Assembly (NCBI GenBank): GCA_963966185.1
Contig: CAWZYM010000417.1
Coordinates: 1-64,000 of the forward strand
DNA length: 64,000 nucleotides
Direction: 5' to 3'
Source of the DNA: Rhabditoides inermis
Lineage: Eukaryota > Nematoda > Chromadorea > Rhabditida > Rhabditidae
Below, one piece after another: positions 1 through 10,530 of this stretch. The position numbers were made by a program, and so were the translations under genes. Below the pieces are notes generated by a model, which saw only the letters and a program-made list of their open reading frames with translations, had not been told where the DNA came from and did not search any database. Numbering within the stretch: position 1 is the first letter of the stretch; each line of letters begins with the position of its first letter.

Positions 1-179
1 CATTCTCTCCTCTTCTTTTTTCGTTGACTCTAGTCAGGCACAATCTGTGTTCCTTTTTTAGGATAAACCGTTTATCTTAAATTTTATTCAATACAAAACA
101 GTTGAAAACCCAACATATTATGTACAACGCAGAATCACCGGGTGACGAAAAACACGACAGACACTCACGGAAAAAATAA

Positions 180-1243
180 TCAGCAGAACGCGTATACGGT
201 AATTCGACTAGTATGAGTGGGTTCAATGGGAACTGACAGATTGAGAGAGCTGGGCAGAGTCCGGTTGTGGTGTAGACGGCGCGCCTGTCTGGCCTGGTCG
301 CGGAAGTGCCGCGCCTTCTCGCGCATCTCACGCACCTCGTTCCGCGCCTCGCGCAACTCACGCTCTCTGTCCGGAAGGGTGAATACACAGGTGGCAGTGG
401 AGTGATCCAGGTCGGCACACTCCACGATAGAACGCTGCCTTTCTAAATTTCATTATTGATATCGATCGGCATCGATTGATTTGTATGCTTACCTGGATGA
501 GACTGGAGGTAGAAATCGAGCATCGAATCGTAGGCGGGATCCGTCTTCAGTTCCGTAGCGGAAGTGCGACACTAGAAAAAACACATCAAATTACAACCAG
601 CGCGGAGCGGTGGTTGGTTTGTTTTAAGAATACCCGCTAGAATCCGCAAAAGGCAACATAGAGAAAGGTCGGTTAGAATTTTTAAAAATAAACTCTACTC
701 TTACGCTAGACCTTGCTAGACAAGATAATGCGTGTTTTGTTGTTTGATTTGACTAGCACTGTTTCGAGGTAGGAACTAACCGTGGGACATGTAGGTTTGA
801 TGCTCGCATGGAACCAGCGAGAAATGCACCCGGAACAGAAACGATGCAGACACGGAACGATACTGTAATGAGAGAATACATGAGTATACCACACACAACT
901 ACAGTAATCCCCAACTCACGTGACAGGCTTGTATACGGTATCGGAGCAGATGGCACAAGTGAAGAGGTCTTCATCAAGGGTGGGGGAAGGGAGAGAGAGG
1001 GTGGAAGGGAGAGAGAGGGTGGGAGGCTCGAAGACCGTCCTATCCAGCACAGTCTTCGTGAACTCATTCGACCACTGCCAGAAGGTCGTGTCGCGGGCGT
1101 CCAACGAATCCTCCATGGCAGGGGACGGGGCGCGCTTACTGGAAGGAGGGTACGGTAACAATGACGTCACTAATCCACAGTACTCACCTCTTTTTGGTTC
1201 GGAGACGATGCAAAGCGTTGGCGAGACGACGGAGAAGCTTCAT
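180..1243 (-). CDS. RING-finger protein, CHFR-like RING region (probable E3 ubiquitin ligase)
   Basis: Five exons, all in phase: 1188-1243, 920-1138, 781-862, 493-571 and 180-442, giving 232 residues. The RING domain is split over three exons. It starts CAIC, continues through CLHRFCSGC and closes CPTCR, the C3HC4 pattern of RING E3 ligases that recruit E2-ubiquitin. After the RING comes a short helical stretch ending LQSHP, as in CHFR-type proteins. Then follows a highly charged helix rich in Arg and Glu (about residues 165-190), probably coiled coil. No FHA domain precedes the RING, so full CHFR orthology is not claimed. The start ATG is the one whose exon joins in phase 2 to exon 2; an in-frame ATG within exon 2 (about 1116) is an alternative. 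The RING call is firm, the family assignment weaker. Confidence 0.75.
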
Positions 1244-2151
1244 AATCAGATGTGATCAGAGTGCTCGTTCAATTTCAGCAGTGAGTATTTATACCATATA
1301 CGGTGAGTGGCGGGAGTGAGCGTTCTTTGTTTCTTGCGACCGACACCGCAGGTGCCGACAGTCCAATTTGTGCGGCTCACCTTTTAAGGTTTGGATATGC
1401 TAATTGGATTAGGCGGAGCTCCTCGAAGGCTTTGCTCCAGGCGTCCACATCTTGTATCGGCAACGTGACACCAATACGTTTTAGGACTCGCGTAAATATT
1501 TTTAGGACTCGCGTAAATACTCGCGTAAATATCTGCGGAATATTAAACAATTACTTAAAGGAACAGGGGCGCTTAGTGGAAACCCGTTTGTTGCGAAAAT
1601 TCAAACTTCGCGCGCAGCTACAGTAACCAGAGCTTGACCACTACAAACTAGAACTCGCGTGGTGGGTTGTAGTTTGTAGCGGTCGAGCTAACTCGCGCGG
1701 CGACAAACGATAAATCTATATTGCATCTATCACAATCAGCATTACCTTTCCAAAAACAGTACAAATGAAAAAAAACGCAAATTTCAAAACAAGTTATTCA
1801 CGACAGAAAATCTCACTACCCAACGAGGTGTGGGTCAAATAAAAGGACATGGGACGTTTGTTAAAGTTTTAAATTGCAGATTTGACTACATCATTCCATC
1901 ACCCTGCAATGTTTCTGTTCGCAACTTGATATCGTTTCAGAAACGTATGCTGTAGTCATAGGTTGGCAGACATTTTTAAAGTGTGGAGCGTCGTACGTTT
2001 CATAGAAAAGTTAATACCAGATTGATGCAGTTAAACGTAATAGTGCTGTTGTACCAAAGATAATCTAGATGACTTTTTTGAGACTTTGAGACACTCCGTC
2101 TACAACAACGAGCGGGTCGCTTCCAGCTAATTCTGTATGAGTGGATACTGT
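1244..2151. other. Spacer with short repeats and a hairpin
   Basis: No gene is supported. At 1482-1532 a short unit (TTAGGACTCGCGTAAATA) is repeated with partial copies. At about 1629-1688 two arms of roughly 19 bases (GCTTGACCACTACAAACTA and its near-complement) form an imperfect inverted repeat. This is the flank into which the LTR element inserted. Confidence 0.5.
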
Positions 2152-3059
2152 TGTGACTCCCCCAAGTGCTCTGAGCTGTTCTCAACTATGGCGTGCGCAG
2201 CATAGAGAGGTGGCTATGCAGGCATCGCGATATAAGCACTGAGAGCACGGTCTCTCCGACTCTACCCGCTTCCGTTCGCTCGTACACGCGCTGGGCCCAT
2301 GGAATTCGTGTCGCGAACAGAAGCCGTACCCAGCTTACCTTGATGGCTGTCCTCCTTACGTGTCGGCGCTGTCGCTCACTCGCTCGAGACGTCTGGTCTG
2401 AGTGTACTCTCGTCGTGTTGGTTTTGATTGATTTGATTTTGGTGTCAGGTCTCTTCTGACTCGCCCATCAGGCTCATTGTCTTCCGAGGTTCCCGCTCCC
2501 CATCGGGTGGCTGGGGAGGATTCAACCCGGGCATCTTATCACGCGGCGCGACCATCACTCAACAGTAAACGTATTTCGAGGTTAATAAGAAGAAATCAGG
2601 GATTCAATTGACCGGAGAGATTATTCATCAAGGTTTATCTATTATTAACGCGAAGCGGCAAGAACAATAAACCATCATCAACACAAATGCACGCATCATA
2701 CCATCATATCACCAGACAAACATAAACCATATGGGTGGCGACGCTCAGTCGGCTCACGCCGCCGCTCACCGCCTCCCCTCCCGGCACGAGTGATCCTGTA
2801 ATCGATCCCTTCATCCTTCGCTTCCCTCGTTGGATACTGTAACCACCGGCTACCGTACTCACCCAGGCTGGCGCGGTTCCAAGTCTCCGCCCCTTCCTTG
2901 CTCTCTCGTCGTCGGGTCTCTCTGCAACACTCGCTATGCTACTCCTCTCCCCGTACAACACATAAATCAAACTTGGGTTACGCATACAAACACTTCTCAA
3001 GACGCATGTATAATTCATAATTTTCCCCTCCTACTTCTACTTGGTCACCTCCCCTCACA
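2152..3059 (-). repeat. 3' LTR of the retroelement
   Basis: 908 bp, with no difference from the copy at 12997-13904 found on visual comparison. It is the 3' LTR because gag and helicase read on the minus strand. Its lower end abuts one CTGT duplication. The small open frames inside are identical in both LTRs and are not considered genes. Confidence 0.92.
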
Positions 3060-3073
3060 GGACCCCCCTCTAC
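3060..3073 (-). promoter_or_regulatory. Polypurine tract beside the 3' LTR
   Basis: On the minus strand AGAGGGGGG (3063-3071) lies immediately upstream of the 3' LTR, as expected for the plus-strand primer of an LTR element. Position and composition fit; no functional test is possible here. Confidence 0.65.
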
Positions 3074-3221
3074 TTAAGATCGTCCCGATCTTACAAGGTG
3101 TCTCCGATGGATCTGTGGTGAAATGTCGACGCCGTCTCCTGTCCTGTCTCCTCAGTCGCTGTGCACTCCTCGCTAGAATCGTATTGTTAATCTCTCCTTC
3201 TGCCTCCACCGTGCTCACCTT

Positions 3222-5144
3222 TCATTCGCTTTCTTGGATGCACTTTTCCTCCCGCATCCTCTTCACGATCTTCTCCCAAAATCCTGTGAGTGTCAGGCTC
3301 GCCGCGTGCCCCACTATCACTATGCCCCGTGATGCTCTCGACAGAGCCACGTTCGCTCTCCTCTTGTCTCCGACGAATCCCATCCTCCTCGCTCCGCTTG
3401 CGCATCCTTTCTCCACCCGCTTGCCCGTGGCCAAGATTACGAATCTCGCTTCGATGCCTTGCGCTCCATCAACCGTGTAGACCTTCTTCCTCAGTCGTTC
3501 CTCCAAGGCGAATCGAGCTCGCCTGTGGAACGCGATCACCAATATCTCCTTCTCCTCTGCGAATGCCTTCAGCCTGTTGTGTGAGTCCACACATAGCTCC
3601 ACCTCCTTAGCTGCGAAGTTCCGTGTGAAATGGTTGTTTCGGAACCATATCGGGACGGTTGCGTTCGGAAATATCGCCCACACTGCCGGATCGACCGTCG
3701 CGTCGGCTTCCGATTTCAGAAATGGATATGTTGCCCGCAACAGCCGCTCCACCAGCGCCGGATGGCTCCTGTATGTCGTGTCCTACACACACTGCTTGAC
3801 TCCCGCCGTCCCCTCCAGCCTCTCTAGCTCCGATCTTCCCAACATTCCATGCACGTCTGTACCTCGCGGAGCTTCGAAAAACGGTGGCAACTGCTTCACG
3901 TCTCCGAGCAGCACCGTTTTTCGCAGGTTCGGGAACTTTGTGACGATCTGCATGCCGTCCAACACTGTCAGCTGACTAGCCTCATCTAGCACCATGGCAT
4001 CCGCGTCTATCTCCTTGGCCAAAATCGTAGCCACTGTTGCCACCACGATATCCGGCTCGTACGCCTGGATGATAGCGCTTTCCAACTGTGCCTTCATCCG
4101 CTGGAACTGTCTAAACTGCTCAGCCAGCTCCTCTTCGTTTTCTCCGCTTCCCAATGCCTGCATCTGTCGCCACAGCATCGCTACGACTGGTTGCTCTCGT
4201 TCGTTAAAGTAGGTCATCGGATCTTCCACCATCGCCGCCAGACTGTCTCTCTTTTCTTCCGCCACATACGTTGCCGCTGTGATGACCATCATCCGTACTC
4301 CGGCCAGCTCCTTTCTGCACCGATCGGCGATCAGCTGCGTAGCCGCATTAGTTGGCGCTAATACCACCACTCTCTGATACTGTCGTCTTCCCCGAGGTCC
4401 TCCTATCATTCCTCTCAGTATGTGAGGGATCAATGTACTCTTTCCGGTTCCCGGGGGCGCGGCGATCGTCACCACTGGAATGCCACCACAGATTGCTGCT
4501 TCGCACGCCCTCATCTGTGCAGGATTCAGTCGCTTCTCGTTTTCGAACGTTCTCGGCGGCTGCATTATCGGCAGCTCTCCTTCGTTGTATAGCGTCTTGA
4601 TCACTTTCGTGGTTACGGTCGGTATCTCTGCTATCCTCTTTTGCAGCTCCGTAAGGTTGCGAACGCTCTCTCCTCGAGGTTGTAGAGTGACTACTGGATC
4701 CGCTGCTTCTCCTTGAATCAGCTTCTGCGCCAGCCGGCTTGGCCACGCTTCCGTATTCACGCGCGCGTCGCACACCACCGTGTCCCCGTCTACGCTACTC
4801 TTTGATACGACGACCCCAAAGTTCACTCCGTTCCATTCGTCCGCTGTCATTCTCAACACCTGTCCTTCTGTCCACGGATTCACTTGTGTGGCGTCCCTGC
4901 CCGACACTGCTCCTTCATACCATTTTGTTGGCAACGTGTATCGGATCCACAGCTCCTCTCCGAACATTGTCAGCCGGATTGGTCCCGTCACCGCCTGCGG
5001 GCTCGCTCCACCTCCCCGTTTCGCTTTGAGGTAGCTGATGCCCGCTGCCATCGCTTGTTTATGCTTCTGCACGTCCCTCACGACTCTCCATGTAGGATTT
5101 TCTAACATCCGTCTATCCATTCTCCTTTCTGCCTTCTCCTCCAC
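3222..5144 (-). pseudogene. UPF1-like superfamily 1 helicase of the retroelement, interrupted by an in-frame TAG
   Basis: One continuous frame from ATG 5144 to the stop at 3222, broken once by TAG at 3783-3785. The first part (453 residues) holds Walker A (PPGTGKST), motif Ia (LAPTNAAT), motif II (DEASQ) and motif III (LLGDVKQLPP). The part after the stop holds YRSHP, motif V (VDGAQGIEA) and motif VI (VALSRA). This order is that of UPF1-type SF1B helicases, which translocate on RNA or DNA using ATP. The stop falls between motif III and YRSHP, so normal translation would lose the second RecA-like domain. It is either a disabling mutation or a read-through site. The ATG overlaps the end of gag by 32 nt in the +1 frame, so gag-helicase fusion by frameshifting or re-initiation are both possible. 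A helicase in place of pol is not a usual LTR-element arrangement. Confidence 0.85.
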
Positions 5145-7068
5145 TGTCCTCGTCCTCGTCCTCGTCTGTCACTTGCAGGTACTCCATGCATTCTGCCAGC
5201 TGACGGTTCTCCTCCTTCAATGCGTCTACCTGCTGAGAAAGGGTTGAAAGATTCTGAGTTTCGGTACAGATGGCATTTACGCGCATCTGGCGGCGGTCGA
5301 GTTGGGTACGACAATCCCTACGATAGTGCCCCTCTAAGCCACATCGAAAACAACGACTCCGAGAGTCGCTGGAATCGATGCGCTGCCCCTGCTGCCCCGT
5401 GGGCGGCGGGGGTCTCGCATACTGCCCGTTTGACGGGGCATACTGCCCTCGACCGCCTTGATCCCATCTCGGCCCTCTGCTCTCCGCAGCCGGACTTGAC
5501 TGCCAGCTATTGCGTGGCTGCCATCCCGACTGACCGGAGCGGTTCCAAGGGGGATACTGATTCTGAGAGAAGTTCTGCCGTGGTTGGTACTCTCGTCGAT
5601 ACGGCGTCCACCTCTGATACTGTGGACTCCAATTGTCCTGCCTCTCTCTCCACTCACCCCCTGGGCGCGTTTGCGGCTGCGTTTGCGTTACCTCTTTCTG
5701 TGCTTCGTTTACTCCTGCAGAAATCGCTGCTACTGCCACGCTAGCAGGATTTATTGTCGCTGCTGTCACCTGCGCTGCCAACAAGCTCTCTATGCTCTGG
5801 GCCTTCGACACTATATCCTCAAAAGAAGAGCGCGGATCACAATGAGCTTGCACGTGAAATGACAACGTTGGGAGCATGCGATCTACAAACTCCTGATTCA
5901 GTCTTATCTTCCTCGCTTCCTCCGGGAGATCTCTCGTCACCACGTTTGATATTTTCTGGATGCGCTCTGCCCATGCTAATACTGGCTCTCCCTCGCGCTG
6001 CTTTGTTATCGCTAACTTTTGCCGCGCTACCTGCTGATGGATGAACGTGTCGAACTTCTCCTCCATCTTCTTCTTCACCTCCTCGAAGCTGCTGGAGGTC
6101 AGTGTTTTCGCAAATTCGCGCGCGGGTCCCGTCAGGGATAATTTCAGAAGAGCTATCTTCTTCTCATCGCTCAGCGACCCTCTCGCGGTCAGGTAATCAT
6201 TAAACCTGTCTACCCATTCCGACCAAGGCGTGCCCGCCAGCCCCGAGAATTGCTCCGGCAAATACTTATCACTGATAACATTAACCGTGTGCCGCCCCCG
6301 CTCTGGCGGCGCCCTCTCTTCCTCATCTGATGACGACTCCCCCGACGACAGTGCCGCCCCCCGCGCTCGCTTTCTACTCAACGTGCCCCTTGCTAACATG
6401 GCACCCCTCACGTTATCCTCATAGTACTTCATCACCTCCTCCACGGGAGCATCTACTAGGTCTGGGTGCTGCTGGCGGAATGTCGAAAAATCTTCTATGC
6501 TATCTGATATCGACACTCCCTCAAAATGATCCGTTAATTCACAATTTCCTTCTTGTGACATGATCATCTTTTCCTCTCCGCTCACTCCCGGCTCTTTCCT
6601 TTCCTCGCCGTCTACGTCTTCCTCTTCCTCCTCCTCTTCCATGTCGACATCCCCGACTGTCTTTTCTTCGTCACACTTCTCTTCCTCCTGCTCGCCCTCG
6701 ACTATTTCTTCTCCTGCGCCCCCGATTCTACTTTTGTCGCTGTCTACTTCCATACTGCTGTCCTTACTAGGCACGCTTTTCATTTCCACGTCCTCCTCCT
6801 CTCTATCTCCCCCTCGCTCTTCTCTTTCCTGTACCACGCCCCTCTCAAAAATCGTTTGATCCGAATCGGTTGACTCGCTTCCCGAGTCGTCCCCCTTTCC
6901 ATTCCCGCTCATATTGCCACTTTCCAGTTTCACCACCCTACACTCAATCTCGCTTATTTTCGCCTCTATGTCCGCTACGCTTTGCGCCTGTCTCTCTATT
7001 TGCTCAGCCAGCTTATTTATATGGCGTCCGAACACGGGTACGTCGCTTCTCAATGGATGTGTAGACAT
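5113..7068 (-). CDS. Gag polyprotein of the retroelement
   Basis: Single open frame of 651 residues. The N-terminus (about 15-55) is predicted coiled coil. A long acidic Glu/Asp-rich stretch follows at about 70-180. A Retrotrans_gag-like capsid region spans about 265-430, with the typical W..W..RF spacing near its start (WSEWVDRFNDYL). Then comes a Gln/Arg/Pro/Trp-rich linker. A CCHC zinc knuckle CFRCGLEGHYRRDC lies near residue 590, followed by a short coiled-coil tail ending in an acidic run. It should assemble particles around the element RNA. The frame is undamaged. The acidic N-terminal extension is longer than in ordinary gypsy Gag proteins. The start is the first ATG of the frame. Confidence 0.88.
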   Translation of the reverse strand: MSTHPLRSDVPVFGRHINKLAEQIERQAQSVADIEAKISEIECRVVKLESGNMSGNGKGDDSGSESTDSDQTIFERGVVQEREERGGDREEEDVEMKSVPSKDSSMEVDSDKSRIGGAGEEIVEGEQEEEKCDEEKTVGDVDMEEEEEEEDVDGEERKEPGVSGEEKMIMSQEGNCELTDHFEGVSISDSIEDFSTFRQQHPDLVDAPVEEVMKYYEDNVRGAMLARGTLSRKRARGAALSSGESSSDEEERAPPERGRHTVNVISDKYLPEQFSGLAGTPWSEWVDRFNDYLTARGSLSDEKKIALLKLSLTGPAREFAKTLTSSSFEEVKKKMEEKFDTFIHQQVARQKLAITKQREGEPVLAWAERIQKISNVVTRDLPEEARKIRLNQEFVDRMLPTLSFHVQAHCDPRSSFEDIVSKAQSIESLLAAQVTAATINPASVAVAAISAGVNEAQKEVTQTQPQTRPGGEWRERQDNWSPQYQRWTPYRREYQPRQNFSQNQYPPWNRSGQSGWQPRNSWQSSPAAESRGPRWDQGGRGQYAPSNGQYARPPPPTGQQGQRIDSSDSRSRCFRCGLEGHYRRDCRTQLDRRQMRVNAICTETQNLSTLSQQVDALKEENRQLAECMEYLQVTDEDEDEDSGGEGRKENG

Positions 7069-7197
7069 ACACTCGCAGCGCCCCTCCGCCTACTCACTTT
7101 CCCGTATAATGGCAATACCCAGTTGCGGACACGACAAAATTGCCTCACGAATTCGCGGAACACTCGGAACAAACGCACAAACAATTAGCCCGTTCAC

Positions 7198-7229
<32 letters not shown>

Positions 7230-8024
7230 AAAAGGACACACAAAAGAAAGACCCGGGGTGACTTCGCGGTAGTAGAGTCGGAAATAGGTGACAACTTATC
7301 ACTCGATATCAGAGAATAAATAATTGATATGCTCTTTGTTCACTATCGCCACCGTGTAGAAACGCGGACCTCCTACTCTCGCTCGCCGTCAATCAACAGA
7401 CAGTAGATGCCTATAGAGCACTAACGTAAGCGTAACTGATAGCAAGGATGATAAGAGACACGATCAACGTAACAAACACGACACTGATGAAGTGGCGAAG
7501 ATGCTTCCCTTAAACCTCCCTTCGGAAGTCTACTGGACGCGAACAAATGATTTCCTTCCTTGCATGCGCCCCTTTATATCCCACGGCTGCCGTATACAGT
7601 CCTGGCCCCGCCCCCTCTTTTCCTCGGGTTACGGTACATTTCTTTTATTCAATCGCGCCGCCCGCTACGGCTTCGTTTCTCCAACGCCACGCCCTAGCGG
7701 ACCGCGTTCGACGCACAATCCAAGCGGCACACACGAAATATCACGCGAATAGAGCACATATTATACCCACGCGGCACCCAACACAATTACGTACGAGGCC
7801 CACCTAGGTACACGTCAATGCAACATACTATTTCACACACTCCTCGTTCATCCCTCCCTATGCTGACGCAGGCCTCTCCTCTTCCTGCTCCGTCGGCTCC
7901 TCGGTCTCCGCGCCTGAGTCCACGGACGCAAGGCTCGAGTTCGGAGCTGCCGGCACCGGCGGCGTCGTGACGACCGAGTAGTTCATCAGTCCCCTCTGCG
8001 CCGGCATCTGCCATCGGAGGTACC
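7069..8024. other. Non-coding stretch between cargo gene 2 and gag
   Basis: About 950 bp without a supported gene, inside the retroelement. It holds a (CA)n-like tract at 7197-7231. An alternative C-terminal frame for cargo gene 2 (stop at 7860) lies here but would need an unseen splice. A promoter or splice acceptor for gag mRNA should lie here; none is identifiable by motif. Confidence 0.45.
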
Positions 8025-8428
8025 TCAGTCGGTTTCACTCGGGTCGGCCCTCGTGCCTCCCATCTCGGGCGGGAACGCCACGAGCTCACCGAGCGCGCCC
8101 CTTGCCGGCGGTCTCGCTTGCTACAATTGTCAATTCCTACTCACACTGCACCTGGCTCTCCCTTACTCACGCAAACAAGTCCCCCATCCTCAGCGACGAG
8201 CGAGACGCCGGCGACGGCCCGTGCCAGCCGATTGAGTGACGTCAGCGCCTCTCCAGCAGCCGCGAGCCGCTGCCTGACGAACCTCATGTGCTCTTCTATC
8301 TGTCGCCGCGTCTCCCTCGTGTACTTAGCCATAGCTAGGTACGAGGTGAGCAGCTCGACCTCCAGATGGCTCGGCAAGTCTCCTCTCTGAAACTCCACCT
8401 CTGCGTTCGTTCTACTCCTATCTTCTGC

Positions 8429-8462
<34 letters not shown>

Positions 8463-10014
8463 TTCTCTCGATGTTTCACTAGCACTCACTTCCTGCAAAT
8501 TGTACACGTTCTTAGCCGTCACGCTCCATGCGGCGTCCAGCTCCGGGCACGCCTTCTTCGCCTTGCTCCCCTCGAACTGCACTCGTCCGACCTCGGCTTT
8601 GGCCGCCGTGAACAGCGCCTCCGCCTGCACTGCGGCCATCTGCTCCGGGGTAGATATCCTCTTGTAGAGCATTCGCTCGCCCCTCAGCGGTACTTCCTGT
8701 GCTTGCTCCATTGCTAAAAAAATAATCTGTTACCAGCTCATCACCTCATCCCTCGGCTGCACGCGATATGCATTATGATCACCAATAACGCGGCATCAAT
8801 CACATGTTTCGCGACGGAGGTATGGGTAGGGTGCAGTCGACCCGTTGGCGCAAACGATCCTCTAACCACTTTCCCGATAGTCAATCTTTTATTCACCCAC
8901 AAGAGAAATACCCCCACACTAAAGCAATGGACCGACATAAAACGCATAACATTGATGATTAATCGCAACTGCCATCCCTCGCACTTGCGCGAGATTGCCC
9001 GGCTTCCCATAACATTACTCAATACGTTAACTGCTCACTACATAACAACGACCCTACTGTTTCCCGTCGTCCTCAGTCACACGTCCATCGGTCGCGGGAC
9101 CGAGACGACGACGCTCTCCCCGCCATGGCGCCGCGGGATGCTCTGTAATGGCCCATTCCCATCTCCGACTCATGCGCCTTTACTACGGCTCTCTCTCTCT
9201 CTTTTTTCTCTCTCTCTCAACTCACCACATACACCGCGCCCACGTCTGCTTCCAGCAGCGTGCCTCCGCCTTGCATCGCCTCGATGACTCCATAGTCCTC
9301 GGCGTCCTGAAGGGCGCTCTTCATGTGGCCCTTAGCCACCTCCAACTGCTCCAGCGCGCTGGTCATCTTGTCCACTGCGTTATCCAAGCACGTCTCCGAC
9401 AGGGCGTACAGCTCGCTCTCTACTTCCGGGCTCCCGAGCGCGCTCTTACTGGGCTTTCGCGTTCCTCTGCGGATCCAGCGGTTGATCTGCGCAATGTCAT
9501 CGCCCTCCGCCTTTATCCTGACGGCCAGGTTTCGCACCGCCGCCGCCTTCGCCTTCCTCGACTCCGAAAACGCCTCCTGCACAATCTGCAATCCACTACT
9601 GCGTTTTTCGCTCGTTTCCGTTCTGCCTCTCCTCTCTCGCCTCGTATTGCCCTCTACTCACCTCATAAGGATGCCACCTCGCTTCCTCCATCTCGTTGCT
9701 GGCCGATTCCACTGTCTTCAGGATGCGGCTCACCTCGATGACCTCGCGGTCGGTCGCCACTCTCTCCTCCATCTGCAACCACAATGCGTCTCTCTCTCTC
9801 TCTGTGCTCTCTCCCTTTCTCACTCTCTCTCACTCACACGGACGCTCGCCTCCTCCATCGTATTGAGCAAGTGGAGCATTCTCTCCTTCTGCACCTTCGT
9901 GCGGTGCACCAGGCGTGTGCGGTACGCCTCACTCGCCGCCGCCACTCTCCTGTCGACGTCCGACCTGGCGAGGCGCTGGGAGATCCCCATAACCGGTTGG
10001 ACAGCGAGAGGCAT
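8025..10014 (-). CDS. Cargo gene 2 of the retroelement, helical protein of unknown function
   Basis: Six exons with continuous phase: 9838-10014, 9662-9772, 9226-9585, 8490-8696, 8171-8398 and 8025-8120. The total is 392 residues ending SETD. All five donors are GTGAGT. The protein is almost entirely alpha-helical and charged (Ala, Glu, Arg, Lys, Leu rich). It has no signal peptide, membrane segment or recognised catalytic motif; segments such as EEASVR, LKTVESASNEMEEA and IEEHMRFVRQRL suggest coiled coils. The start MPLAVQ is the first ATG after an acceptor; an upstream exon is possible. Exon 4 can also begin at an upstream ATG (8711), so a second promoter or gene start is an alternative. 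It lies between cargo gene 1 and gag on the same strand. I do not recognise the family. Confidence 0.6.
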
Positions 10015-10530
10015 ATCTACAGGCACAATTAGCAACTGTCATTCTCGGCTTTCATACATCAGGTACGCACCGAGGTGCCCGGCATCACTACCGCCTGCGG
10101 GTCGCTCTCTACACTCCTCTTCCTCCGCACATTTATACCGTCCGCGAAAATACAATTATCACGCGCGCATATCCAAGTCACCGCGGGTGGGATACTATAG
10201 GCAATGACACTACAGATTACAGTAGGCGACGACTGTCCACTCACACGCGGCGTATCGTCCCCCCATACATGATAATATAAAAGTTCGAACACGCACACAC
10301 ACACGCACACACAATAATTAGGCACCCCATCTCCCAGTGCAACGATCACATCTCCTGCCCTCTGCAATCCACTACTGCTTCGGGCTCCTTCTGCTCCGTC
10401 GCTGCCGCCTAAACCCGCACCTCGGCCGTGCCCGCGACTCCCCCTTTCTCCCTCTCGCACTCTCTTTCTCTCTTCTTTCACTGTGCTCTCTCTCTCTCTC
10501 TCTTCCCCTTGCACTCACTCACCTGTCTCC

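Noticed and set aside
2193..3018. Open frames inside the LTRs
   Set aside because: Present identically in both LTRs, with low-complexity composition and no domain; LTRs are regulatory here.
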